This document shows positions 1 to 8,416 of a stretch of 64,000 bases of DNA, one piece after another. Made by a program: the position numbers and the translations under genes. The stretch covers positions 37,561 through 101,560 of the forward strand of contig NZ_PZJX01000031.1 in the NCBI RefSeq assembly GCF_003034915.1, read 5' to 3'. This stretch comes from Mesorhizobium helmanticense. Its GTDB lineage: Bacteria; Pseudomonadota; Alphaproteobacteria; Rhizobiales; Rhizobiaceae. Under the pieces are notes generated by a model, which saw only the letters and a program-made list of their open reading frames with translations, did not search any database and was not told where the DNA came from. Positions within the stretch are counted from its first letter, which is position 1, and every line of letters starts with the position of its first letter.

Positions 1-1
1 C

Positions 2-346
2 GTCGGCATCGGCTACCGCGCCAAGGCCGGCTGGATCACCGAGGGCTGGTGGCACATCGAAGGATCGAGCTGCAAGACGCTGATCGAAGGACCGCTGTCA
101 TCAAGGTTTTACTATCTTTATGCAGAAGACGCCGAGCGCGGCGGACGCTGGGATGGCCCGATCAACATGTGCGTGGCCGAAAAAGAGTTCAAGATCGCCG
201 GCGTTACCGATTGCGTCGCCCGGGGCTTCCAGCGCGCCGGATTCCAGGAATATGACACGGGCGAGCAGGCAAGCTGGATGGTCCAGCTCACCGACGAGTC
301 CGCAACGGAAGGCGCTCCAGCCGCCCCGGGAACGAACAGTCAATGA
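2..346 (+). CDS. DUF1036 family protein, 3' part only
   Basis: The window opens inside this gene. The last 114 codons are read in frame from base 2 to the TGA at 344-346. The residues include GWITEGWWHIEGSSC and later INMCVAEKEF, which I recognise as the DUF1036 (uncharacterised membrane or periplasmic protein) pattern with conserved Trp and Cys residues. The N-terminus, where a signal peptide is normally found, lies outside the window. The stop overlaps the pyk start (ATGA, 343-346), so the two genes are almost certainly co-transcribed and translationally coupled. DUF1036 next to pyk is a familiar rhizobial arrangement. The molecular function is unknown. Confidence 0.8.
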   Translation, partial: VGIGYRAKAGWITEGWWHIEGSSCKTLIEGPLSSRFYYLYAEDAERGGRWDGPINMCVAEKEFKIAGVTDCVARGFQRAGFQEYDTGEQASWMVQLTDESATEGAPAAPGTNSQ

Positions 347-1779
347 GACGCAGCCGCAAGGTCAAGATCCTCGCCACCATCGGTCCGGCCTCCTCTTCCG
401 AGGAGATGCTGAAGAAGCTCTTCGAAGCCGGCGCCGACGTGTTCCGCATCAATATGAGCCACACCGACCATGAGCTGATGCGGACACTTGTCGGCCGTAT
501 CCGCAACGTCGAGAAAGCCGTCGGCCGGCCGATCGGCATTCTCGCCGACCTGCAAGGGCCGAAGCTGCGCGTCGGCAAATTCGCCAATGGCAAGGAGGTG
601 CTGAAGCCTGGCCAGACCTTCACGCTCGACGACAATCCCGAGCCAGGCACCTCGACAAGGGTCTATCTGCCGCATCCCGAAATCCTGAGCTCGGTCGAAG
701 CCGGTCACCGTCTTTTGATCGATGATGGCAAGCTCGAATTGAAGGCGGTCAAGAGCAACGGCAAGGCGATCGTCTGCACCGTCGTTGCCGGCACCACCAT
801 TTCCGACAAGAAGGGCGTCAGCCTGCCCGATACCGACCTGCCGGTCGGGGCGCTGACCGAGAAGGACCGCAAGGACCTCGATGCCGTGCTGACCACCGGC
901 GTCGACTGGATCGCGCTGTCGTTCGTGCAGCGGCCGGAGGACCTGGCAGAAGCGCGCAAGATCGCCCGTGGCCGGGCGCTGATCATGGCCAAGATCGAAA
1001 AGCCGCAAGCCGTCGCCCGGCTGGCCGAGATCATCGACCTTTCGGATGCGCTGATGGTCGCCCGCGGCGACCTCGGCGTCGAGATGCCGCTCGAAGCGGT
1101 GCCCGGCATCCAGAAGCAGATCACGCGCGCCGCGCGCCGCGCCGGCAAGCCGGTGGTGGTCGCCACGCAGATGCTGGAATCGATGATCACCGCACCGGTG
1201 CCGACCCGCGCCGAAGTGTCCGATGTCTCGATCGCCGTGTTCGAAGGCGCCGACGCGATCATGCTGTCGGCCGAGTCCGCCGCCGGCGCCTATCCGGTCG
1301 AGGCGGTGGCGATGATGAACCGGATCGCCACCAAGGTCGAAACCGATCCGACCTATGCCGGCATCATCAATGCGCAGCGCTCGGAACCGGAAGCGACCGG
1401 CGCCGATGCCATCTCGCTGGCCGCCCGCGAAATCGCCGAGACGCTCAAACTGTCAGCGATCATCACCTACACGGCGTCCGGCACGACCGGTCTGCGCGCC
1501 GCGCGCGAGCGGCCGCAGGTGCCGATCGTGGCGCTGTCGCCGATCGTCAATACGGCGCGGCGGCTGTCGCTGTTGTGGGGCACGCATTGCGTTGTCTCGC
1601 CCGATGCCATCGACCTTGATGACATGGTCGACCGCGCCTGCCGTATCGCTCTGGACGAAGGGTTCGGCAAGCCGGGCGATCGCGTCATCGTCACCGCCGG
1701 CGTGCCGTTGCGAACGCCGGGTTCCACCAACATGCTGCGCATCGCCTATATCGGCTCGGAGGCGCAGGCCAGCCGCTAA
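343..1779 (+). CDS. pyk: Pyruvate kinase
   Basis: This 478-residue protein has the expected length for pyruvate kinase, which converts phosphoenolpyruvate and ADP to pyruvate and ATP in the last step of glycolysis. The N-terminus reads KVKILATIGPASS, as in the family. The catalytic segment MAKIEKP lies at about residues 215-221 with Lys217 in the active-site position, followed by the metal/substrate loop VARGDLGVEMP. A C-terminal alpha/beta allosteric domain follows (roughly 340-478, with ITYTASGTTGLRAARERP). The start overlaps the stop of the DUF1036 gene. A cluster of short palindromic repeats, rather than a clear poly-T terminator, follows the stop. Confidence 0.97.
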   Translation: MRRSRKVKILATIGPASSSEEMLKKLFEAGADVFRINMSHTDHELMRTLVGRIRNVEKAVGRPIGILADLQGPKLRVGKFANGKEVLKPGQTFTLDDNPEPGTSTRVYLPHPEILSSVEAGHRLLIDDGKLELKAVKSNGKAIVCTVVAGTTISDKKGVSLPDTDLPVGALTEKDRKDLDAVLTTGVDWIALSFVQRPEDLAEARKIARGRALIMAKIEKPQAVARLAEIIDLSDALMVARGDLGVEMPLEAVPGIQKQITRAARRAGKPVVVATQMLESMITAPVPTRAEVSDVSIAVFEGADAIMLSAESAAGAYPVEAVAMMNRIATKVETDPTYAGIINAQRSEPEATGADAISLAAREIAETLKLSAIITYTASGTTGLRAARERPQVPIVALSPIVNTARRLSLLWGTHCVVSPDAIDLDDMVDRACRIALDEGFGKPGDRVIVTAGVPLRTPGSTNMLRIAYIGSEAQASR

Positions 1780-1826
1780 AGCGCGCTCGACCGGCCTCAT
1801 GCGACGCGCTTTAGGTTCTTGTTTTT

Positions 1827-1875
1827 ATGCATGTCGTTACCGCAAAACCGCTGCACACTTTTGCGCGACATGCAT
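1827..1875. repeat. Intergenic palindromic repeat, family A, copy 1
   Basis: Outer arms ATGCATGTCG and CGACATGCAT are perfect inverted repeats, with an inner GCAAAA/TTTTGC pair. The centre carries AAAACCGCTGCACACTTTT, which is shared in form with the elements at 1932-1998 and 30611-30659. It lies just after pyk. Small palindromic intergenic repeats of this kind are common in rhizobial genomes. Confidence 0.75.
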
Positions 1876-1876
1876 T

Positions 1877-1915
1877 AGAGCGGTTCATCGTTTCACGGAA
1901 ACGCCGAACCGCTCT
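1877..1915. repeat. Intergenic palindrome (AGAGCGGTTC arms)
   Basis: AGAGCGGTTC (1877-1886) is perfectly inverted as GAACCGCTCT (1906-1915), with a nested CGTTTC/GAAACG pair inside. It follows directly on the preceding repeat, so the two probably belong to a compound mosaic element. There is no T-run, so I do not call it a terminator. Confidence 0.65.
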
Positions 1916-1931
1916 ATCTCTTTGTTTCTGC

Positions 1932-1998
1932 GCAATTCCCTAGGGAAAGCGTTATGCGCTTTTCCCGGAAAACCGTTTCACACTTTTCCTGGAATTGC
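1932..1998. repeat. Intergenic palindromic repeat, family A-like
   Basis: Outer arms GCAATTCC and GGAATTGC enclose the core AAAACCGTTTCACACTTTT, nearly identical to the family A core at 1827-1875 and 30611-30659. With the two preceding elements it fills most of the 313-bp gap between pyk and the next gene. I see no convincing coding sequence in that gap. Confidence 0.65.
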
Positions 1999-2092
1999 AT
2001 TAGCTATGCACGCCGCCGCCCAAGCGCGCAGCGATTTTGGGCAACGATGTGCATAAGCGACGAAGTGAGCAGGCGCCCCGCCTGCGGTCGCG

Positions 2093-2296
2093 TCAGGCAG
2101 GCGAAGCGACGGCGAGCGCGATCGAGATTATCAGCAAGAGCGGTCCCATCCATTTGAAATGACTGGGAAGGCGTGCCAGCCAAGTCTGTTGGCTGGCCTG
2201 GGGCTGGTTCGGCATCTGGAGGAATCCATACCCTACGCCGGACATCCACAGGCCGGCGCAGAACATTATGAACTCGTCGATGTAGGCTGCAATCAT
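2093..2296 (-). CDS. Small membrane protein, hypothetical
   Basis: This 67-residue protein has two hydrophobic stretches: an N-terminal one around residues 8-27 and a C-terminal one around residues 48-65 (WMGPLLLIISIALAVA). It is probably an inner-membrane protein with two spans. The ATG at 2296 is preceded by a GAGG about seven bases upstream, which supports the start. It lies alone between the pyk repeats and the TPR protein gene on the same strand. I do not recognise the family. Confidence 0.55.
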   Translation of the reverse strand: MIAAYIDEFIMFCAGLWMSGVGYGFLQMPNQPQASQQTWLARLPSHFKWMGPLLLIISIALAVASPA

Positions 2297-2392
2297 GGTT
2301 GCCTCGGTCTGGGTATTTGCAGTCGGCGGAATCGTCTGGCGTCGCAGAAATGCGGCCAGTTTAACCGATAAAGCGGCGCTGTCCCACCGGCA

Positions 2393-2980
2393 TCAAATGC
2401 CTTCGCCGGCAAGCTCCTCCGAAAGCGTGGCGACCTGATCCTGGGCGCTGCGCATCATCGGATAGATGGTGAGCACGCGCTGCCAGGCTTCCAGCGCGGA
2501 CTGCTTGTGGCCGGTCGCGGCCATGATCTGCGCCAAGCCGGAAAGCGCGCCGAAATGGCGTGGCTCGAGCCGCAGCGTATGGTCGATGTCCGACATCGAT
2601 TTCCCAAAATTCTTCATCATGAAGTGCGCGGTGGCGCGCCGGTTCCAGCCTTCGGCATAGGTCGGCTGCAAGGTCACCACCTGATCGAGGAAATCGAGCG
2701 CCACGTCGAACTTCTGGTTTTCGATGGCCTTTTGCGACCATTGCATCATCAGGTCGATGGAGGCGCTGCCGGACTGGGACCATTCGCTCCAGATGCGGCC
2801 GGCAATCCGCTCGGCGGCTTTTTCGTTGCGCTCGCGCTTCAGGTCGACAAACAGTTGGTCGAGCCTTGCCTCTTTGGTCGTGACAACCGGAGGGGTGGCC
2901 GGGTCTTCCGCTTGAGCCGGAAGCGAGATCGAACCGAAAAGAAAAAAGGCCGCGAGAAATGCAAAACGAATCCGCATCAT
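2393..2980 (-). CDS. TPR-containing periplasmic protein
   Basis: The 195-residue product starts with a clear Sec signal peptide (FAFLAAFFLFGSISLPAQA, cleavage probably after AQA near residue 24). The rest is helical with TPR-like units, for example the segments around FDVALDFLDQVVTLQPTYAE, FGKSMSDIDHTLRLEPRHF and HKQSALEAWQRVLTIYP. Such repeats mediate protein-protein contacts. No enzymatic domain is visible. It is a conserved rhizobial type of short secreted TPR protein whose partner is unknown. Confidence 0.8.
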   Translation of the reverse strand: MMRIRFAFLAAFFLFGSISLPAQAEDPATPPVVTTKEARLDQLFVDLKRERNEKAAERIAGRIWSEWSQSGSASIDLMMQWSQKAIENQKFDVALDFLDQVVTLQPTYAEGWNRRATAHFMMKNFGKSMSDIDHTLRLEPRHFGALSGLAQIMAATGHKQSALEAWQRVLTIYPMMRSAQDQVATLSEELAGEGI

Positions 2981-3048
2981 CGGAATCTAACCCCGGACGG
3001 CGGATCGTCAAACTGAATTTAGCGTGAAAGGGCCGGCATGCCGGCATT

Positions 3049-3149
3049 AGAGCGCCACGCGTCCTTTTGGACGCGTAAAGGACGCTCTAACACTTTAAAT
3101 TCTCCGCATCGTACTTTCCGAAAATCGATTCCGATTTTCGGGTCGATGC
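3049..3149. repeat. Intergenic double-hairpin repeat, family B, copy 1
   Basis: There are two linked hairpins. The first has arms AGAGCG (3049-3054) and CGCTCT (3083-3088) enclosing GCGTCC/GGACGC. The second has GCATCG (3106-3111) and CGATGC (3144-3149) enclosing TTTCCGAAAATCGATTCC and its complement. The same layout recurs at 12492-12594 (opposite orientation) and 31862-31962, so this is a dispersed repeat and not a gene-specific signal. Confidence 0.8.
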
Positions 3150-3191
3150 GGTAACATCATATGCGCGCGGCGCAAGGCCGCGCTACTAGGC

Positions 3192-3317
3192 TCAGCCCTG
3201 GCGCGCCTTGTAGCGCGGAGCGGTCTTGTTGATGATGTAAACGCGGCCCTTGCGGCGAACCAGCTGGTTGTCGCGATGACGCGCCTTCAGCGCCTTGAGC
3301 GAATTCTTGATCTTCAT
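3192..3317 (-). CDS. rpmJ: 50S ribosomal protein L36 (zinc-free type)
   Basis: This 41-residue, strongly basic protein starts MKIKNSLKALKARHRDN and ends YIINKTAPRYKARQG, the usual alphaproteobacterial L36. L36 binds 23S rRNA in the large subunit. The sequence has no cysteines, so it is the form that lacks the zinc ribbon. The ATG at 3317 is chosen because the conserved protein begins there; longer in-frame extensions upstream read through non-conserved sequence. Confidence 0.93.
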   Translation of the reverse strand: MKIKNSLKALKARHRDNQLVRRKGRVYIINKTAPRYKARQG

Positions 3318-3494
3318 GGTCTTGCCCGTTGGTGTAGGCCCGGTCCCGGGCCGAATTATAAAGGCGCGCCAGAAGACGCGCCTCAAGACTTGTGCGTGGC
3401 TCATAGACGAGGAGCCTTGCCCATGTCAACCGTAAGCATGCTTCATAGATGAAGCCGGTGTGGCGGATACTGGAGCGACGACGTTCGGCAATAT

Positions 3495-4571
3495 TCAGCC
3501 GCGGCGGCTGGTCCGCGTGAAATGGCCCATCTTGCGGCCCGGCCGCGCCTCGGCCTTGCCGTAGAGATGCAACATCAGATCGGGCTCGGCGAGCAGGGCC
3601 GGAACGCGCAAGACATCGTCGCCGATCAAATTCTCCATGACGCAGTCGAAATGGCGGCCGGGATTTCCGAGCGGCAGGCCGGCTACGGCGCGAATATGCT
3701 GCTCGAATTGCGAGACGACGCAGGCGGCTTCCGTCCAGTGGCCGGAATTGTGGACGCGGGGCGCGATCTCGTTGGCCAGCAATGAACCGTCGGCGAGGAC
3801 AAAGAACTCGACGCCGATGACACCGACATAGTCGAGCGACGCCAGTATCCTTGCCGCCGCCGCCTGCGCCGCCGCGGCGGTTTCGGAGGTGATCGGGGCC
3901 GGCAGGGTGGACGTATGCAGGATGCCGTCGCGATGGACGTTCTCGGCCGGATCGTAGGCGGCAAGCGAACCGTCCAGCCCACGCGCCGTGATCACCGAGA
4001 TCTCGCGCTCGAAGGCGACGAAGGATTCTAGGATCAGCGGCACATTGCCCATCGCCTCGCAGGTGCCGGCGAACCCGCCCGTTTCCATGTTGCGGAAGAC
4101 TCGCTGGCCCTTGCCGTCATAGCCCATGCGCCGCGTCTTCAATATGCCGCTGCCGTCAAACTTTTTCAGCGCCGCCGTCAGTTCCTCGTCCGTGTCGACG
4201 GGACGGAAATCGGCGGTTTGGATGCCGATGCCGTTGAGGAATTGCTTTTCCGCCACCCGATCCTGAGCCACTTCCAGGGCGCGCGCCGGTGGATAGACCG
4301 GCACCGTTGCGGCAAGCGCGTTGGCGGCCACGACCGGCACGTTCTCGAACTCATAGGTGACGACGGCGCTGGCTGCCGCCAGTTCGGCAAGTGCTGCCGT
4401 ATCGTCATAGGCGGCAACGATCTGCCGGTTGGCGAGTTGGGCGGCCGGGCAATCGGCTTGCGGCTCCAGCACCACAGTGCGATAGCCGAGGCGAGCCGCT
4501 GCCATGGCCAGCATGCGGCCGAGCTGGCCGCCACCGATGATGCCGATGGTCGATCCCGCGGGCAGGCTCAC
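3495..4571 (-). CDS. purK: N5-carboxyaminoimidazole ribonucleotide synthase
   Basis: This 358-residue ATP-grasp enzyme carboxylates AIR with bicarbonate and ATP to give N5-CAIR in purine synthesis. The N-terminal dinucleotide-like motif IGIIGGGQLGRML is at residues 9-21. The ATP-grasp region includes KTRRMGYDGKGQ and the metal/ATP site LLANEIAPRVHNSGHWT, typical for PurK. Its start overlaps the purE stop by four bases (4568-4571, ATGA), so purE and purK form a coupled operon. Length and motifs match the family with no defect. Confidence 0.96.
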   Translation of the reverse strand: MSLPAGSTIGIIGGGQLGRMLAMAAARLGYRTVVLEPQADCPAAQLANRQIVAAYDDTAALAELAAASAVVTYEFENVPVVAANALAATVPVYPPARALEVAQDRVAEKQFLNGIGIQTADFRPVDTDEELTAALKKFDGSGILKTRRMGYDGKGQRVFRNMETGGFAGTCEAMGNVPLILESFVAFEREISVITARGLDGSLAAYDPAENVHRDGILHTSTLPAPITSETAAAAQAAAARILASLDYVGVIGVEFFVLADGSLLANEIAPRVHNSGHWTEAACVVSQFEQHIRAVAGLPLGNPGRHFDCVMENLIGDDVLRVPALLAEPDLMLHLYGKAEARPGRKMGHFTRTSRRG

Positions 4572-5065
4572 GGCGCGTCCGTGGGTTCGGACGCGACCTT
4601 GGCGGTCTGGGCGGCGCGCCAGCTATCCAGCCGGGCAGCGAGTTCCTCGTCGTTCAGCGCCAGCACGGCGGCGGCCAAAAGGGCGGCATTGGTGGCGCCC
4701 GCCTTGCCGATAGCCAGCGTGCCGACCGGAATGCCGGCCGGCATCTGCACGATGGAGAGCAGCGAGTCCTGTCCCGACAGCGCTTTCGATTCCACTGGCA
4801 CGCCGAAGACCGGCAGCGGCGTCATCGCCGCCGTCATGCCGGGCAGATGCGCCGCACCGCCGGCGCCGGCGATGATCACGCGAAATCCGGCCGCCTTGGC
4901 GCCCTTGGCGAACTCATAGAGCCGATCGGGGGTGCGATGGGCCGAGACGATCAACCGCCTGTGCGGGATGCCCAGCGCCTCGAGCGTTTCGGCGGTGTGG
5001 CGCATCGTTGCCCAGTCGGACTGGCTGCCCATGATGATGGCGACGTCGGCGCGTTGATCGTTCAA
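4568..5065 (-). CDS. purE: N5-CAIR mutase
   Basis: PurE converts N5-CAIR to CAIR, the step after PurK. The motifs VAIIMGSQSDW, SAHRTPDRL and GAGGAAHLPGM are diagnostic of class I PurE. I place the start at the TTG at 5065 (165 residues), giving an N-terminus that runs into DVAIIMGSQ, because a GGGAG lies about eight bases upstream of this TTG. An ATG at 5095 would add ten non-conserved residues. It overlaps purK by four bases. Confidence 0.93.
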   Translation of the reverse strand: MNDQRADVAIIMGSQSDWATMRHTAETLEALGIPHRRLIVSAHRTPDRLYEFAKGAKAAGFRVIIAGAGGAAHLPGMTAAMTPLPVFGVPVESKALSGQDSLLSIVQMPAGIPVGTLAIGKAGATNAALLAAAVLALNDEELAARLDSWRAAQTAKVASEPTDAP

Positions 5066-5286
5066 GCTTCTGCTCCCGGCGACAAAGGCGCGCATTAGCG
5101 GAATTCGGAGAGAGCCGCAAGGATGCGGTTACTGCAGCGCGCCCTTCTTAGCCAAGGGAACGTCACCGCGAAAAAGAGCGTCATCCAAACCTTTGGCTCG
5201 GGGGTATTGTGAGAACATTCTATACTGACGCTGACGTTGGCTAAGGCCGCGTTCGTAATCCGCTGACCTTCAACGGCTTATCGTAG

Positions 5287-5805
5287 TTAGCGATAGATAA
5301 CATTTTCAAGAGTGCTGTCAGCATAGGCATCCGAGTTTGTGAGGTGCCCGTCATAAGAGCCCACTTTATTGACGACGGCGCCATTCTTAAAAACGATCTG
5401 AAGGCCGTGTTCAGGCTCCCAATCACAATTGCACTCAAGTGACACGTATATGCCATTATCACCTTCGGGCCGGCGGCTAACGAAGGCCTCTCCGCCAAGC
5501 TGCACGAATTGCCATATCTCGGAAGGTGAGCTGATAGATGGGAAATCATCGGCTGGTTCAATGTTTGCTTTGACGTCAAGATAATATTTGAAGATATGCG
5601 ATGCTGCTGCCCTAAGAACAGTATTGGGCGCTTCCAAGAAGTTTGCAATCGCTTTGTGGAAATCTTCAACTGGAGGGTCTTCGTCGTATCCTTCAACGAG
5701 TATTCTGCATTTGTCCCCATTCATAACCGCCAACGAGATGGGCTCGCTAACGTAGCAACCGTTGCGTTCATCAAATCTACATTCGCCAAGGCCTGGAATT
5801 TTCAT
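5287..5805 (-). CDS. DUF6985-type protein, possible immunity protein
   Basis: This 172-residue acidic, soluble protein starts MKIPGLGECRFDE. Its C-terminal part (GLQIVFKNGAVVNKVG, SYDGHLTNSDAYAD) resembles the DUF6985 family, whose members are often found among immunity proteins of polymorphic toxin systems. The ATG at 5805 has a strong GGAAGGAG site about seven bases upstream; a longer in-frame start at 5853 is not needed. By eye the gene is clearly more AT-rich than purEK and the operon beside it, which suggests transfer. No toxin gene is visible nearby. The function is inferred only. Confidence 0.75.
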   Translation of the reverse strand: MKIPGLGECRFDERNGCYVSEPISLAVMNGDKCRILVEGYDEDPPVEDFHKAIANFLEAPNTVLRAAASHIFKYYLDVKANIEPADDFPSISSPSEIWQFVQLGGEAFVSRRPEGDNGIYVSLECNCDWEPEHGLQIVFKNGAVVNKVGSYDGHLTNSDAYADSTLENVIYR

Positions 5806-5898
5806 TATTGCGCTCCTTCCAAGGGGGCATAAACAGAAATGAAAGAGAATCATCCATCGGTAGAATCTTCGGTAGATAATCTACTCGACGCCGCGAGC

Positions 5899-7116
5899 CT
5901 AATCCGGCCAGCGCAAGGCGCCGGACGACACCTTGCGAGGCTGGTTCATGGCGTCGGCGGGGCGCTCGGCGCTCAGCAACGCCCGCATGCGCTCGGCGAC
6001 GATCTCCGCCTCGCCCGGATGCAGATTGCACGGATCGAGGAAGAAATGCCCGCGTTCCACTTCGTGGTTGCGCACGATGATCGGAGGCGAGCCCGCCGCC
6101 AGCGCCGAGGCGAGGCCGGCGGCGCTGAAGCCGCTTTCCGGCCGGACGAAGACTTGCAGGCGATCGAGCGGGTTGGCGGTCGGATCGGGGATGATCTCGG
6201 CGCCAATTCCGGCAATGCCTTGCAAGGCGTCCTTCCACAGGTTGAGCGCCGCTTCCTCCCGTTGCCGGATGCCGGCATGGTCGCGCTTTTCCCAGGCTTC
6301 GAGTGCGGCAATAGTGCCGGCGATGCTTTCCTTGCCGACCTTCATGGCGCGCGCAACGCCACGGTTCTGGAGATAGGCGGCCCGCACCAGGTCCTTGCGC
6401 CCCGTGACGATGCCGCTGGTCGGGCCTGAGAGGAATTTGTGGCCGCTGTAGATGACGATATCGGCGCCGCGCGCGAGGAAGCCCCGCAGATCATATTCCG
6501 AGGCGGCGTCGACGATGACCGGAACATTCCTGGCGTGGCAGATCTCGCAGAATTCCTCCAGCGACAGCATGCCGTATTGCACGGTGTGATGGGCAACGAC
6601 GTAGAGGCCGGCCGCGGTGCGGTCCCGGATCGCGTCGCGCACATGATAATCCTGCGTGACGCTGACGGTGCCGGCCGGGATGGTTTTTGCTCCGGCAAGG
6701 CGGATCGACTGGTCGATCGGCGCGCCGTAATTGACGATGTGGCCCAGCTGGACGATGACCTCCGACTTCAGCCCTTCCGTGTCGTCCGGCAGCCGCTCGA
6801 TCGCCAGCAGGTTGGTGCCGGTCATGGAGCCGGCAATCGCCATGGTGATGCCGCTGGCGCAGCAAGCGGTGATGAAGCCGGCCTCGCCGCCGGTGAGGCG
6901 CGCGACGACCGTGCTTGCGGCGCGTTGCAGGTCGTCCATCTCCACCCATTGCGAGGCGATTTCGGCCATCGCGCTGATCGCTTCCGGGACAATGATCGAG
7001 GCGCCGAGCGACGTCATAGTACCGGAAACATTGATGATCGGGCGAAGGCCGAGCCGTTCGCGGATTGTCGTGTTGGAGCCGTTTGCGGAATAGGTTTTCA
7101 TCGTTTGCGTATCCAT
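5899..7116 (-). CDS. SelA-like PLP-dependent enzyme of amino acid or amine catabolism
   Basis: The 405-residue product has the fold-type I PLP signature of the SelA-like group (relatives include D-glucosaminate-6-phosphate ammonia-lyase). Asp203 in VIVDAASEYDL would contact the PLP ring nitrogen and Lys227 in YSGHKFLSGPTSG would form the Schiff base. The substrate cannot be read from sequence. It is the last gene of an operon with RidA, only ten bases downstream of ridA, and a polar amino acid ABC transporter. This fits a lyase or aminotransferase acting on an imported amino acid, with RidA clearing reactive enamine intermediates. ATG 7116 is used; ATG 7101 is an alternative and a longer start at 7227 would run into ridA. 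Confidence 0.8.
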   Translation of the reverse strand: MDTQTMKTYSANGSNTTIRERLGLRPIINVSGTMTSLGASIIVPEAISAMAEIASQWVEMDDLQRAASTVVARLTGGEAGFITACCASGITMAIAGSMTGTNLLAIERLPDDTEGLKSEVIVQLGHIVNYGAPIDQSIRLAGAKTIPAGTVSVTQDYHVRDAIRDRTAAGLYVVAHHTVQYGMLSLEEFCEICHARNVPVIVDAASEYDLRGFLARGADIVIYSGHKFLSGPTSGIVTGRKDLVRAAYLQNRGVARAMKVGKESIAGTIAALEAWEKRDHAGIRQREEAALNLWKDALQGIAGIGAEIIPDPTANPLDRLQVFVRPESGFSAAGLASALAAGSPPIIVRNHEVERGHFFLDPCNLHPGEAEIVAERMRALLSAERPADAMNQPRKVSSGALRWPD

Positions 7117-7126
7117 GGGTGAAAAT

Positions 7127-7588
7127 TCAGGCGGCGATCTCGACGACCGCCTCGATTTCGACTGTGATGTTGCCCGGCAAGGAGCCGACGCCGATCGCCG
7201 AACGAGCATGCCCGCCGATGCCGTCAAAGACGTCAGCGAAAAGATCGGAGCAGCCGTTCACCACTTTCGGGTGGTCGCTGAAGGTCGGGATCGCATTGAC
7301 GAAGCCAAGCAGCTTGACGATGCGCACGATGCGGCCGAGGTCACCAGCCGCGGCGTGCATGACGGCGAGCAGGTTCAAGCCGGTGAGGCGGGCATGCGCA
7401 TAGGCCTCTTCCACCGTGACGTCGTCACCCACCTTGCCGGTATAAAGCGTGCCATCGGCGCGCAACGGCCCCTGGCCGGAAAGGAAGATCAGGCGTCCGC
7501 TCTCGGCGTGGGTAACGAAGTTGGCGATGGGTGTTGGCGGCTCGGGCAGCGTCAGGCCCAGTTCAGCGAGCCGGATGTAAGGCGTCAT
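7127..7588 (-). CDS. RidA family protein (enamine/imine deaminase)
   Basis: This 153-residue protein belongs to the YjgF/YER057c/UK114 (RidA) family and to the longer subgroup beginning with a segment like LGLTLPEPPTPIANFV. RidA proteins hydrolyse reactive enamines and imines released by PLP enzymes. The text LIFLSGQGPLRADG and the C-terminal RSAIGVGSLPGNITVEIEAV are characteristic. Position next to a PLP enzyme gene and a transporter supports a role in the same catabolic pathway. Whether it keeps the catalytic Arg in the canonical position needs an alignment. Confidence 0.9.
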   Translation of the reverse strand: MTPYIRLAELGLTLPEPPTPIANFVTHAESGRLIFLSGQGPLRADGTLYTGKVGDDVTVEEAYAHARLTGLNLLAVMHAAAGDLGRIVRIVKLLGFVNAIPTFSDHPKVVNGCSDLFADVFDGIGGHARSAIGVGSLPGNITVEIEAVVEIAA

Positions 7589-7623
7589 AAAAAGCTCCTT
7601 GCGACAGCTTTCGCTGCCCGGTG

Positions 7624-8412
7624 TCAGAAATGCGAGGCGCGGAACCGTGCCAGGAAGTTGCGAAGGCGTTCGTTCTCGATCTCCGCCCCCAGGATCTCGG
7701 CGGGCGGCCCGGCAGCGCTGACGCTGCCATCCGCCATGAAGACGATGCGGCTCGAGGCGTCGCGCGCAAAGGCCATTTCATGCGTGACCATCAGCATCGT
7801 CATGCCGTCCTCGGCCAGGCTGCGCACGACCGCGAGTACCTCGCCGACGAGTTCGGGATCGAGCGCGGAGGTTATCTCGTCGAGAAGCAGGATCTTCGGT
7901 TCCATCGCCACGGCGCGGGCAATGCCGACGCGCTGCTGCTGGCCGCCGGAAAGCTCAGCCGGCAGGCTGTCGGCCTTGTGGGCGAGGCCGACCCGGCCAA
8001 GCCAGTGCTCGGCGATCTGGCGGGCCTCGGCGTCGCTCTTGCCACGCACCTTGCGCAGGCCGAGCATGATGTTGCCGGCCGCCGTCAGATGCGGGAACAG
8101 GTTGAAGCTCTGGAACACCATGCCGGTCTCGGCGCGCATCGCCGCCAGGTCGCGCTCGCTGCGCCGCTGGCGCGTGGCGGCCTCACGGTAGCCGACCTCC
8201 TTGCCGTCGATGCGGATCGAGCCGCTGTCATAGCTCTCGAGGAAATTGACGCAGCGCAGCAGCGTGGTCTTTCCGCTGCCGGATGGCCCGATGACCGACA
8301 CCACCTCGCCGCGTTTCACCTCGAGACTGACGGCACGCAGCACCTCGACGGTGCCGAAGGCCTTGGAGACATCGCGTACATCGAGCAGAGCGGCATTGGC
8401 GTTTGCGGACAT
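7624..8412 (-). CDS. Polar amino acid ABC transporter, ATP-binding protein
   Basis: This 262-residue ATPase shows Walker A GPSGSGKTT, the signature LSGGQQQR and Walker B ILLDEITSALDPELVGEV. It resembles the GlnQ/HisP group. Note the Ile in LLDEITSALD where Pro is usual; this variant occurs in PAAT-family ATPases. It lies four bases downstream of the second permease gene on the same strand, so the three transporter genes form one operon with the Tat-exported binding protein further upstream. Confidence 0.93.
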   Translation of the reverse strand: MSANANAALLDVRDVSKAFGTVEVLRAVSLEVKRGEVVSVIGPSGSGKTTLLRCVNFLESYDSGSIRIDGKEVGYREAATRQRRSERDLAAMRAETGMVFQSFNLFPHLTAAGNIMLGLRKVRGKSDAEARQIAEHWLGRVGLAHKADSLPAELSGGQQQRVGIARAVAMEPKILLLDEITSALDPELVGEVLAVVRSLAEDGMTMLMVTHEMAFARDASSRIVFMADGSVSAAGPPAEILGAEIENERLRNFLARFRASHF

Positions 8413-8416
8413 CTTG

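Noticed and set aside
343..1008. Long minus-strand ORFs over pyk and other high-GC genes
   Set aside because: They mirror the third-position GC of real genes and have no family signature; the plus-strand gene explains the sequence.
5241..5720. ORF of 159 codons on the minus strand
   Set aside because: It is a different frame over the DUF6985 gene with poor composition and no ribosome site.
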